DNA of 64,000 nucleotides from assembly GCA_004005435.1 (NCBI GenBank), contig RZWH01000001.1, forward strand, positions 620,001 to 684,000. The letters are read 5' to 3'. The notes under the pieces are model-generated. The model searched no databases. It had not been told where the DNA came from and saw only the letters and a program-made list of their open reading frames with translations. The position numbers were made by a program, and so were the translations under genes. Positions 19,770 to 27,656 of the stretch are shown in pieces; position 1 is the first letter of the stretch; every line of letters starts with the position of its first letter. This stretch comes from Rhodobacteraceae bacterium CCMM004. Its GTDB lineage: Bacteria > Pseudomonadota > Alphaproteobacteria > Rhodobacterales > Rhodobacteraceae.

Positions 19770-20202
19770 GGTCCGGCGCAGCCTGTGGATCGACGCGCCG
19801 CCAGAGGTCGTCCACCGGCAGTTCACCGACCCGGCGCGGATTGCGGCCTGGGCGGGGTGCGGCGCCGATCTGGATCCCCGCCCGGGCGGCATCTATCGCC
19901 TGGACATGGGCCGTGCGGGGGTGTTCGCGGGGCGGTTCGTGACGGTGACGCCCGGCCTCATCGTGCAGGAGGTGGGCGTGCCCGGGCAGGCGCCCTCCCG
20001 GATCGAGATCGTCCTGGCGGCAGAGGCCGGCGGGACCCGCCTGACCCTGACTCATAGCGGCCTGCCGGACGGCGTGGGCGCGATGGCGGGGCGCGGCTGG
20101 GACCATCACCTGGCGCGGCTGGCCGTCGCAGCGGCGGGCGGCGCGCCGGCCGGAGACAGCCTGTGCGTCCGTCCGCTGACCCCGGACGGCGGTCGGCTCT
20201 GA
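19762..20202 (+). CDS. SRPBCC (AHSA1-like) domain protein
   Basis: 146 residues with START/Bet v1-fold features: SLWIDAPPEVVHRQFTDPAR near the N-terminus, PGGIYRLDMG in the middle and TRLTLTHSGLPD followed by GWDHHLARLA near the end, the usual AHSA1 pattern. It should bind a small hydrophobic ligand. It overlaps the ArsR gene by eight bases. The ArsR-SRPBCC pair is a common bacterial arrangement; the added ABM enzyme suggests handling of an aromatic or quinone-like compound. Confidence 0.85.
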   Translation: MAEVRRSLWIDAPPEVVHRQFTDPARIAAWAGCGADLDPRPGGIYRLDMGRAGVFAGRFVTVTPGLIVQEVGVPGQAPSRIEIVLAAEAGGTRLTLTHSGLPDGVGAMAGRGWDHHLARLAVAAAGGAPAGDSLCVRPLTPDGGRL

Positions 20203-20217
20203 CGCCGGGGCCATTTG

Positions 20218-20267
20218 GGCGCCGCGCCCGGCCCCCACGTCCCGCCCGGCTACACCGCCGGGCAGCG
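20218..20267 (+). repeat. GC-rich structured intergenic repeat, partial copy
   Basis: Only the left 50 bases match the other copies (GGCGCCGCGCCCGGCCCCC through CCGCCGGGCAGCG). The C-tract and right arm are absent, so this looks like a truncated copy 106 bases before the better one. Confidence 0.5.
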
Positions 20268-20372
20268 TTGCCGTAAGGCGGGGCTGCTCTTCCAGTCCAG
20301 AAGGCAGGGTGAAGCTGGCGAATGGCCGCTAGGCCGGACGAAATATGCGTGCCTCCCTCAGGTCCCGCGTTT

Positions 20373-20522
20373 CGCCCGGCGGCACCGCCGGGCAGCGCCG
20401 TCCCGCCCCCCCCCCCCCGGGGCGGCGCTTGTGGCGAGAGCGATGCAGCCGCTGCGTCGTTGGCGCTTACGGGAACGCCGCGCGCCGCCCGGGCCCGCCC
20501 CGGCGGGACGGCGCTGCCCTCA
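20373..20522 (+). repeat. GC-rich structured intergenic repeat, copy 3
   Basis: It has the leading hairpin (CCCGGCG, four-base loop, CGCCGGG), then arm GGGCAGCGCCGTCCCGCC, a run of thirteen C, GGGGCGGCGCTT and, about 80 bases on, the exact 18-base reverse complement arm GGCGGGACGGCGCTGCCC. The GGCGCCGCGCCC lead seen in copies 1 and 2 is missing. Orientation matches the other copies. Confidence 0.7.
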
Positions 20523-20657
20523 TCTCTCAGCAGGGGCCGCGGCGGGAGCGCGCGGCCCTTCTCGCCCGGCGGGTGGGTGTGTGGCCGCTGAGGCGCGGCG
20601 CACTGGACGGCGCCGCGTGGCTCTGACATCACGGCGGGGCACGAGAGGGAGGCGGCC

Positions 20658-21470
20658 ATGGACTATCACGCACCCGCGGGCGGGCTGCCGCCGCAGAGCC
20701 AGCTTCTGACCGGGCGGGCGGTGTTCACCGAGGCCTATGCGGTGATCCCGCGCGGCGTGATGACCGACATCGTGACCTCCACCCTGCCGGGCTGGCGCGG
20801 CACGCGGGCCTGGATCCTCGCCCGGCCGCTGTCCGGCTTTGCCGAGACCTTTGCCCATGCCATCTGCGAGGTGCAGCCGGGCGGCGGCTCGGACCGGCCC
20901 GAGCCCGACCCCGGCGTCGAGGCAGTGGTGTTCGTGGTCGCAGGGCAGGTCACGCTGGAACTGGCGGGGGCGGCGCGGGCGCTGGGGCCGGGCGGCTATG
21001 CCTACGTGCCTGCCGGGGCCGAGTGGAAGCTCGCGGTGATGGGCGACGGACCGGCCACGCTGCATTGGATCCGCAAGCGCTATGAGCCGGTGGAGGGGAT
21101 CGCCGCGCCCAAACCCTTCGTCGCCAACGACGCAGATGTCGACCCGGTGCCGATGCCCGACACCGACGGCGCCTGGGCCACCACCCGCTTCGTCGACCCC
21201 GGCGACCTGGCCCACGACATGCACGTCAACATCGTGACCTTCCAGCCCGGCGGTGTGATCCCCTTTGCCGAGACCCATGTGATGGAGCACGGCCTCTACG
21301 TGCTGGAGGGCAAGGCGGTCTACCGGCTGAACCGCGACTGGGTCGAGGTCGAGGCGGGCGACTACATGTGGCTGCGCGCGTTCTGCCCGCAGGCCTGCTA
21401 TGCCGGGGGGCCGGGGCCGTTCCGCTATCTGCTCTACAAGGACGTGAACCGCCACCCGCGCCTGCCCTGA
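20658..21470 (+). CDS. allE: (S)-ureidoglycine aminohydrolase, bicupin
   Basis: 270 residues with two cupin barrels. It hydrolyses ureidoglycine to ureidoglycolate and ammonia in allantoin breakdown. The second cupin carries metal-site residues in HDMHVNIVTFQPGG, ETHVMEHGLYVLEGK and WLRAFCPQACYAGG. A GGGAGG ribosome site lies close to the ATG. It is convergent with the puuE-uraD fusion ten bases away, so the two purine genes sit side by side but are transcribed separately. Confidence 0.92.
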   Translation: MDYHAPAGGLPPQSQLLTGRAVFTEAYAVIPRGVMTDIVTSTLPGWRGTRAWILARPLSGFAETFAHAICEVQPGGGSDRPEPDPGVEAVVFVVAGQVTLELAGAARALGPGGYAYVPAGAEWKLAVMGDGPATLHWIRKRYEPVEGIAAPKPFVANDADVDPVPMPDTDGAWATTRFVDPGDLAHDMHVNIVTFQPGGVIPFAETHVMEHGLYVLEGKAVYRLNRDWVEVEAGDYMWLRAFCPQACYAGGPGPFRYLLYKDVNRHPRLP

Positions 21471-21480
21471 GCCGGGCGGG

Positions 21481-22893
21481 CTAGGACGGCAGCAGCCCCT
21501 TGAGCCGCAGTTCTGCGATCCGCTCGACCTGGCGGCAGGCCTCGGCGATCTCGGCGCAGCGGTCGTTGCGCAGCCGGCGGCGGAAGGCCGCGAGGATGCC
21601 CCGCTTGTCGTGGTCCCGCACCGCGATGATGAAGGGGAACCCGAACTTGTCCCCATAGGCGTCGTTCAACTCGGTGAACGCGGCGCGCTCCTCGTCGGTC
21701 AGGGCGTCGAGACCGGCCGACGCCTGCTCCGCCGTCGAGGCGGCGGTAAGACGGCGGGCCGCGGCGAGCTTGCCCGCCAGGTCGGGATGGGCGCGCAGGA
21801 CGTCGAGGCGGCGCTCCTCGGGCGCGCTGCGGAACACGCGGGCCAGGGCGGAATGCAGGCCCAGGGCGGTGTCGTGGGCCGGGCCGAGCTCTAGCGCGTG
21901 GGCGGCCTCGGCGATCCAGGGCGAATGCTCAAACACTCCGCCGAACGCCGCGACGAAGCCGTCGCGCTCCATCTCGGACGGCCGCGGCCCCGGCGCTGGG
22001 GGATGCAGCGCCGTCCAGTGCTCGGCGATCTCCAGCCGGGTGGCGAACCAGACGCCCTCGTGCCCGGCGATGTGGGCGAGCGCGCGCGCCAGGGCCGCCG
22101 CCCGCCCCGGCCGTCCCGCGATGCGGCAGTGCAGTCCGATCGACAGCATCCGCGGACGCCCCGCCTGCCCCTCGGCATAGAGCGTGTCGAAGCTGTCCTT
22201 GATGTAGTGCTCGAACTGATAGCCCTCGGAAAACCCCGCCTGGATGGCGAAGCGCATGTCGTTGACGTCAAGGGTGTAGGGCACGATCAGTTGGTGGCGG
22301 TCGCCGAACCGCATCCAGTAGGGCAACTCGTCGGCATAGCTGTCGGCGACATAGGCGAACCCGCCCTCCTCGGCCGCCAGCCGCACCGTGTTCATCGAGC
22401 AGCGGCCCGTATACCAGCCTCGGGGCCTGGCGCCCGTCACCTCGGTGTGCAGGCGGATCGCCTCGGCCATCTGTGCCCGCTCTTCGGCCTCGGCCATATC
22501 CTTGTGCTCGATCCATTTCAGGCCGTGGCTGGCGATCTCCCAGCCGGCGGCCTGCATCGCGCGCACCTGGCCGGGGCTGCGCGCCAGGGCGGTGGCAACG
22601 CCATAGACCGTAACCGGCAGGTGGCCGAGCATCCGTTGGAGCCGCCAGAACCCGGCCCTTGCGCCGTAGTCGTAGAGCGATTCCATGTTCCAGTGCCGCT
22701 GCCCCGGCCAGGGCTGAGCGCCGGTGATCTCGGACAGAAACGCCTCGGAGGCGGCATCGCCGTGCAGGACGTTGTTCTCGCCCCCCTCCTCGTAGTTCAG
22801 CACGATCTGGACCGCGATGCGCGCGCGGTTCGGCCATGCGGCATCGGGCGGCGTGGCGCCGTAGCCTTCAAGGTCGCGGGGATAGCGGGGCAT
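21481..22893 (-). CDS. puuE: Fusion of allantoinase PuuE and OHCU decarboxylase UraD
   Basis: 470 residues. Residues 1-300 are a polysaccharide-deacetylase-type allantoinase (QIVLNYEEGGENNVLHGD, EIASHGLKWIEH, RPRGWYTGRCSMNT). The last 160 are 2-oxo-4-hydroxy-4-carboxy-5-ureidoimidazoline decarboxylase (FGGVFEHSPWIAE, RAHPDLAGKLAAA, FPFIIAVRDHDKRGIL). One chain therefore covers OHCU to allantoin and allantoin to allantoate. This fusion is known in alphaproteobacteria. An AAAGGA ribosome site precedes the ATG. It is divergent from puuD across a 730-base repeat-bearing gap. Confidence 0.94.
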   Translation of the reverse strand: MPRYPRDLEGYGATPPDAAWPNRARIAVQIVLNYEEGGENNVLHGDAASEAFLSEITGAQPWPGQRHWNMESLYDYGARAGFWRLQRMLGHLPVTVYGVATALARSPGQVRAMQAAGWEIASHGLKWIEHKDMAEAEERAQMAEAIRLHTEVTGARPRGWYTGRCSMNTVRLAAEEGGFAYVADSYADELPYWMRFGDRHQLIVPYTLDVNDMRFAIQAGFSEGYQFEHYIKDSFDTLYAEGQAGRPRMLSIGLHCRIAGRPGRAAALARALAHIAGHEGVWFATRLEIAEHWTALHPPAPGPRPSEMERDGFVAAFGGVFEHSPWIAEAAHALELGPAHDTALGLHSALARVFRSAPEERRLDVLRAHPDLAGKLAAARRLTAASTAEQASAGLDALTDEERAAFTELNDAYGDKFGFPFIIAVRDHDKRGILAAFRRRLRNDRCAEIAEACRQVERIAELRLKGLLPS

Positions 22894-23623
22894 CGTCGGT
22901 CCTTTCTACGCCTCGTCCGGTCTAGGGCGGCAGGGGATAGGTGGCAATCGCCATGGCCCTCCGCCGTCGCGTCGCGCGCGAAACCGCTGGCGGCAAGGGG
23001 GGCGTCCGGCGCCAAACGCGATCCCGGCTGCCCAAGCGCGAGGCGCCCCCGCGCCCCCGGATCCGGGGGCATGTCGGACGTCGCCCGGACCGAGAGATCT
23101 GGGTATCCCGCCGGAGTGGCCCCGTGGCCGGCCCCACCCGTCTCACCCCGGGCGCCGCCCGACCCTCCCCGCGGAAAGGCGCATGGCGGTGTCGTGCACA
23201 GCCCGTCCGGCATCGGGGCTTCGAGGCATGGCGCCGCCCAACCTTTGGGAGCGCCCACCCAGGGTCGGGCGCGTGCCCCCCTCCGCGCGGCGCCCGAACC
23301 GAGGGGTCTGGGCCTCCCGTCCGGGAGTGGCCCCGTGGCCGGTCCCACCCGCGTTGCCCGGGGGAACCCCAGAGCGCGCCCGGCCATCCCCACGGGAGGG
23401 CGCATGGCGATGTCGCGCTGAGACTGTCCGGCATTGGGACTTCGAGGCGCGGCGCCGGCCAACCCTCGCGAGCGCCGACGCAGGATCAGGCTGGCGCACA
23501 GTCCCTGCCCGTGCTCGGCGGCGGGACTGGTGGGACACGACACGGCCCGGCCCGCGGCCCTGGGCGATTGTCGCCGCCCGCGGGATGCTGTTTGGTAGCG
23601 CCGGGGCGCAGGAGAGGCTGGGC
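22894..23623. other. Gene-free stretch of 730 bases with a diverged tandem repeat
   Basis: Between the divergent puuE-uraD and puuD genes. Frames on both strands are long but arginine/proline/glycine-rich and carry no recognisable domain or ribosome site; the extended frame leading into puuD starts in the repeat and is not believed. The stretch holds two diverged tandem units (listed separately) and, at its ends, the leaders of the two flanking genes. Confidence 0.65.
23082..23511. repeat. Diverged tandem duplication, period about 210-220 bases
   Basis: Unit A (from about 23082) and unit B (from about 23291) share CGCCCGgACCGAG...TCTGGG, then GAGTGGCCCCGTGGCCGG, GGCGCATGGCG, GTCCGGCAT and a TTCGAGGC block in the same order. 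The offset drifts from 209 to 221 bases because of small indels. By eye, identity is roughly three quarters. The upstream 150 bases may be an older, more decayed unit. Confidence 0.6.
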
Positions 23624-24847
23624 ATGTATGACATAGCGGTGATGTGGGACTGGATCGGCTTTGCCGTGCGCTGGCTGCACGTGATCACCGCCATCGCCTG
23701 GATCGGCTCGTCGTTCTATTTTATCGCGCTCGATCTCGGTCTCAACCGCAACATCCCCGGTCCCGCCGACGGAGAGGAATGGCAGGTCCACGGCGGCGGC
23801 TTTTACCACATCCAGAAATACCTCGTCGCGCCCGAGCGGATGCCCGACCACCTGACCTGGTTCAAGTGGGAGAGCTATGCCACATGGCTGTCCGGCGCCG
23901 CGCTGCTGATGATCGTCTACTGGGTGGGGGGCGAGCTATTCCTGCTCGACCCGACCCGCGCCGACCTGGCTCTGTGGCAGGGGATCGGCATCTCGGCGGC
24001 GACCATCGCGCTGGGCTGGCTGCTCTACGACGCACTGTGCAAATCGGCCCTGGGCGACCGCCCTACGGCGATGATGCTGGTCCTCTTTGCGATCATCGTG
24101 GCCATGTCCTGGGGGCTGAACCAGGTGTTCACGGGCCGCGCCGCGCTGTTGCACCTGGGCGCCTTCACCGCGACGATCATGACCGCCAACGTCTTCTTCA
24201 TCATCATCCCCAACCAGAAGATCGTGGTCGCCGACCTCAAGGCCGGGCGCACCCCGGACCCGAAATACGGCAAGATCGCCAAGCTGCGCTCGACCCACAA
24301 CAACTACCTGACCCTGCCCGTCATCTTCCTGATGCTGTCGAACCACTATCCGCTGGCGTTTGCCACGGACCACGCGTGGATCATCGCGGCGCTGGTGTTC
24401 CTGATGGGAGTGACGATCCGCCACTACTTCAACTCGATGCACGCGCGAAAGGGGCGGCCGAACTGGACCTGGGCGGCGACGGTCGTGATCTTTCTCGTCA
24501 TCGCCTGGCTGTCGACGGCGAACATGGGCGACACCTGGGAGGAAAGCGAGGCGCGGGCGCTGACCCCGGCCGAGGCGCGGTTCGTGTCGGCCGAGGGCTT
24601 TGCCGACGCCTACGACACGGTGCTGGGCCACTGCTCGATGTGCCACGCGCGCGAGCCGGTGTGGGGCCGGATGATGTGGCCGCCCAAGGGCGTCGTGCTG
24701 GAGACCGAGGCCGACGTGGCGCGCCACGCAGGCCAGATCTACCTCCAGGCCGGGGTCAGCCACGCCATGCCGCCGCCCAACGCGGTGCAGATGGACCCGG
24801 AAGCGCGGGCGGCCATCGTGCGCTGGTTCCGCGCGGCGCGAGGCTGA
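23624..24847 (+). CDS. puuD: Membrane urate hydroxylase PuuD with C-terminal cytochrome c domain
   Basis: 407 residues. It oxidises urate to 5-hydroxyisourate at the membrane. The N-terminal 300 residues form a DUF989-type bundle of about eight helices (DWIGFAVRWLHVITAIAWIG, GGGFYHIQKYLVAPERMP, RSTHNNYLTLPVIFLMLSNH). The C-terminal 90 residues are a cytochrome c with heme motif CSMCH and a methionine ligand in HAMPPPN. The ATG at 23624 has AGGAGAGG upstream. It feeds the OHCU branch handled by the puuE-uraD fusion. Confidence 0.94.
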   Translation: MYDIAVMWDWIGFAVRWLHVITAIAWIGSSFYFIALDLGLNRNIPGPADGEEWQVHGGGFYHIQKYLVAPERMPDHLTWFKWESYATWLSGAALLMIVYWVGGELFLLDPTRADLALWQGIGISAATIALGWLLYDALCKSALGDRPTAMMLVLFAIIVAMSWGLNQVFTGRAALLHLGAFTATIMTANVFFIIIPNQKIVVADLKAGRTPDPKYGKIAKLRSTHNNYLTLPVIFLMLSNHYPLAFATDHAWIIAALVFLMGVTIRHYFNSMHARKGRPNWTWAATVVIFLVIAWLSTANMGDTWEESEARALTPAEARFVSAEGFADAYDTVLGHCSMCHAREPVWGRMMWPPKGVVLETEADVARHAGQIYLQAGVSHAMPPPNAVQMDPEARAAIVRWFRAARG

Positions 24848-24852
24848 GGCGG

Positions 24853-25650
24853 GTGCATCTGGGGATCGTCGGCTATGGGCCGATCGGCGCCGGGCTGGCC
24901 GCCGCGCTCTCGGCAGACCCGGTGGGGCGGCTGACCGTGCTGGTGCGGGCCGGGCGGGGCCCCGCCACACCCGTGCCCACCGCCGCCGCCGCCGCGGTGG
25001 AGGTGGTCGAGGACGCCGCCGACCTGATCGCCGCGGCCCCCGATCTGGTGGTGGAATGCGCCGGGCAGGGGGCGGTGCGAGACGTCGTGCCCGCCCTCCT
25101 GGCCGCGGGCATCGACACCGTGATCGCCTCGGTGGGCGCCCTCGCCGACCCCGCGACCCGGGACGCCCTGCGCGCTGCGGCCGAGGCGGGGGGCGGCCGC
25201 GCGATCCTGCCCTCTGGCGCCATCGGAGGGCTCGACCTCCTGGCGGCGCTCGCCGTGGGGGGCGACCTGACCGTGCGCTACCGCGGCACCAAGCCACCGC
25301 GCGCCTGGGCCGGCACCCCGGCCGAAGAGGTCTGCGACCTGGCCGCGCTGACCGCGCCCGCCACGGTCTTTCACGGCAGCGCCCGCACCGCCGCCCTGCG
25401 GTTTCCCAAGAACGCCAACGTCGCCGCCGCGCTGGCCCTGGCCGGGGCGGGGTTCGACGCCACCGAGGTCGTGCTCATCGCCGACCCCGCTGCGGCGGGC
25501 AACCGCCACGCCTACGAAGCGGTGTCGCCGCTCGGCCGATTCGCCATCGAGATCGAAGCCGCGCCGACCGCAGGCAACGCCCGCACCTCGCAGACCACGA
25601 TCTACAGCCTACTGGCCGAGGTGACGCGCCGCCGCCGCCCGGCGTTCTGA
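24853..25650 (+). CDS. nadX: Aspartate dehydrogenase (NadX-type)
   Basis: 265 residues. It oxidises L-aspartate to iminoaspartate with NAD(P). The N-terminus has a Rossmann loop (LGIVGYGPIGAGLA); later motifs ECAGQGAVRD, SVGALAD, LPSGAIGGLDLL, FPKNANVAAALALAG and GNARTS fit the family. A GTG start five bases after the puuD stop gives the expected length, and the tight spacing implies cotranscription. In this setting it may return nitrogen from purine breakdown rather than serve NAD synthesis; nadA and nadB homologues are not nearby. Confidence 0.88.
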   Translation: MHLGIVGYGPIGAGLAAALSADPVGRLTVLVRAGRGPATPVPTAAAAAVEVVEDAADLIAAAPDLVVECAGQGAVRDVVPALLAAGIDTVIASVGALADPATRDALRAAAEAGGGRAILPSGAIGGLDLLAALAVGGDLTVRYRGTKPPRAWAGTPAEEVCDLAALTAPATVFHGSARTAALRFPKNANVAAALALAGAGFDATEVVLIADPAAAGNRHAYEAVSPLGRFAIEIEAAPTAGNARTSQTTIYSLLAEVTRRRRPAF

Positions 25651-25790
25651 GGCGGGTGTCGGGCCCCAGGATGCACGAGACGGATGCGACTCGGCCGCCG
25701 ATGTGATATGATAGGCCAATCGAAGCCAGTCTACAGCGCCTCATCCTCGGAGAACCCTGTCGAACAGCGTATGTGAGATGCTTCGGACGC

Positions 25791-25818
25791 GATCGCCACG
25801 CCCGCCCGCGTGGCGATC
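25791..25818. terminator. Perfect 11-bp hairpin in the nadX-pxpB gap
   Basis: GATCGCCACGC, a six-base CCGCCC loop and GCGTGGCGATC form a perfect 11-bp stem. It sits 140 bases after the nadX stop and 75 before pxpB. There is no T-tract, so it is either a Rho-assisted terminator or a regulatory hairpin. The rest of the 243-base gap shows nothing else. Confidence 0.45.
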
Positions 25819-25893
25819 TCGCTTTCGGCAGGGGGCCATGGACACCGGGCCGCGGGTCTGGAACCTTGCACCGGCCATGACCTGCGCCGCCCC

Positions 25894-26637
25894 ATGATCG
25901 CCTCTTCCGTCGACATCGTCCCGGTCGGCCTCGACGGTCTGGCGGTGCGGTTCGCCGACCGGCTGACCGACCCCGCCAATCGCGCCGCGGTCGCCTTTCG
26001 CGGGGCGGTGGCGGCCGCGGGGTGGGACGGCGTGCGCGAAGTCTCCTCGGCCCTCTGTTCCACGTACGTGTCCTTCGACCCGCGGGTTCTGGACCACGCG
26101 GCGCTGACGGCGCGCCTGACCGACCTCGCCGCGTCGCGGGATTGGCGCGCGGCGGCGTGGCCCGAGGGGCGGCGGGTGTGGCGGGTGCCCGCGGTCTTCG
26201 GCGGCGGGTCTGGGCCGCAACTCGCCGAGGCGGCGGCGGCGGCCGGCCGCACCCCGGAGGAGGCCGTGGCCGACCTGACCGCTGCGCCCCTGCGCGCGCT
26301 CACCCTCGGATTCGCGCCGGGGCAAGCCTATCTCGGCACCCTGCCCAAGGCGTGGGCGATCCCGCGGCAGACCGGGCTGACCCCCACGGTTCCCGCCGGG
26401 GCCCTGGTCGTTGCCGTGCGGCAGGCCATCGTGTTTGCCGCCGCGGCGCCCACCGGCTGGCGCCACGTGGGCCAGACCCGCCTGGTCTGCTTCCGCCCCG
26501 ATCACCCCGACCGGCCGATCACGCTGGCCCCCGGCGACGCAGTGCGCTTCGACCCCGTGGACGCCGAGACGCTGGAGCGGCGGGCCGAGGACGACCCCGA
26601 GGGCCTGGGCGGCGCGACCTGGACGCCCACGGAATGA
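25894..26637 (+). CDS. pxpB: 5-oxoprolinase subunit PxpB (KipI family)
   Basis: 247 residues. With PxpA and PxpC it cleaves 5-oxoproline to glutamate using ATP. Family motifs are ALCSTYVSFDP, LTLGFAPGQAYLGTLP (usual GFxPGFxYL) and VPAGALVVAVRQ. The ATG at 25894 was chosen; an in-frame ATG at 25810 would add 28 unlike residues. It leads pxpB-pxpC-pxpA, with an ATGA overlap to pxpC. Confidence 0.93.
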   Translation: MIASSVDIVPVGLDGLAVRFADRLTDPANRAAVAFRGAVAAAGWDGVREVSSALCSTYVSFDPRVLDHAALTARLTDLAASRDWRAAAWPEGRRVWRVPAVFGGGSGPQLAEAAAAAGRTPEEAVADLTAAPLRALTLGFAPGQAYLGTLPKAWAIPRQTGLTPTVPAGALVVAVRQAIVFAAAAPTGWRHVGQTRLVCFRPDHPDRPITLAPGDAVRFDPVDAETLERRAEDDPEGLGGATWTPTE

Positions 26638-27644
26638 GCCGCAGCCTCACCGTGGTCACCGCCCCCCCGGGCCTGACCGTGCAGGACCTCGGCCGGCCCG
26701 GATGGCTGGCCCAAGGGGTGCCGCAGGGGGGCGCTGCCGACCGGCTGGCCCTGGCCGAGGGCGCCGCGCTCCTGGGTCAAGAGGTCGGCACCGCCGCGCT
26801 GGAGATGGCCGCGGGGGGCGTGTTTCGGGCGAGCGCGGACATGCGCATCGCGCTGACCGGCGCCCCGGCCCGGGCCGAGGTGGACGGGCGGCGCCTGGCC
26901 TGGAACGCCAGCCACCTCCTGCACCGCGACGCCCAGCTCGCGGTGTCGGCGCCGGCGCGGGGGGTGTGGAGCTATCTCCACCTGGGCGGAGGGATCGCCA
27001 CCCCGCCCCAGTTGGGCAGCCGCGCCGCACATCTGTCCCTGGGCCTCGGGCTGCGGATCGAGGCGGGTGCCGCCCTGCCCTTGGGCGACGACCCCGGTGG
27101 GCCGACGGAGATGCGGCTGGAGATCGCCGACCGTTGCGGCGGGGGGCCCGTGCGCATCCTGCCCGGCGTGCACACGGCCCTGTTCTCCGAGGACGACCGC
27201 GCGCGCTTTGCCGCCACGGGGTTCCGCCGGGGCGCGCGCGGCAACCGTCAGGGCATCGCGCTCGACCACGACGGCGCGCTCTTTGCCGCCCAGGGCCAGC
27301 TCGATCTGGTGTCCGAAGTCGTGGTGCCCGGCGACGTCCAGATGACCGGCAGCGGACAGCCTTACGTCCTATTGCCCGAATGCCAAACCATCGGCGGCTA
27401 TCCCCGGATCGGCACCGTCGCGCCGGTCGACCTGCCGCGGGTGGCGCAGGCACCGCCCGGCGCGCCGCTCCGCTTTGACTTCGTGACGTTGGAGGCGGCG
27501 CTGGCCGATCACGCCACGCCCGACGACTGGGTCCGGCGGCTGGCGCGGGCCGTCCAGCCCCTGCGCCGCGACCCCGCGGACATCCCCGACCTGTTGTCCT
27601 ACACCCTCGTCAGCGGCGTGACCGCCGGCGACCCGCCGCCCTGA
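26634..27644 (+). CDS. pxpC: 5-oxoprolinase subunit PxpC (KipA family)
   Basis: 336 residues. It shows the biotin-dependent-carboxyltransferase-like start GLTVQDLGRPGWLAQGVPQG and later motifs GVWSYLHLGGGI, SEVVVPGDVQMTGSGQPYVL and ECQTIGGYPRIGTV. These are standard for the KipA/PxpC half of the KipI-KipA pair. Its start overlaps the pxpB stop; pxpA follows after 12 bases. The set recycles 5-oxoproline that forms spontaneously from glutamine and glutathione, so it fits the nearby gor and gshB physiology loosely. Confidence 0.93.
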   Translation: MSRSLTVVTAPPGLTVQDLGRPGWLAQGVPQGGAADRLALAEGAALLGQEVGTAALEMAAGGVFRASADMRIALTGAPARAEVDGRRLAWNASHLLHRDAQLAVSAPARGVWSYLHLGGGIATPPQLGSRAAHLSLGLGLRIEAGAALPLGDDPGGPTEMRLEIADRCGGGPVRILPGVHTALFSEDDRARFAATGFRRGARGNRQGIALDHDGALFAAQGQLDLVSEVVVPGDVQMTGSGQPYVLLPECQTIGGYPRIGTVAPVDLPRVAQAPPGAPLRFDFVTLEAALADHATPDDWVRRLARAVQPLRRDPADIPDLLSYTLVSGVTAGDPPP

Positions 27645-27656
27645 AAGGAGCCCCCG

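Larger units (their letters stand above)
20203..20657 (+). other. Gene-free stretch of 455 bases with structured repeat copies
   Basis: No gene is supported between the SRPBCC gene and allE. The stretch carries one good copy and one partial copy of the GC-rich structured repeat also found after sdaA. The last 100 bases are GC-rich with no clear promoter; a GGGAGG ribosome site for allE lies at the very end. Confidence 0.65.

Noticed and set aside
23183-23623. Long N-terminal extension of puuD
   Set aside because: It lies in the tandem repeat, has no domain, and the ATG at 23624 with AGGAGAGG fits PuuD exactly.
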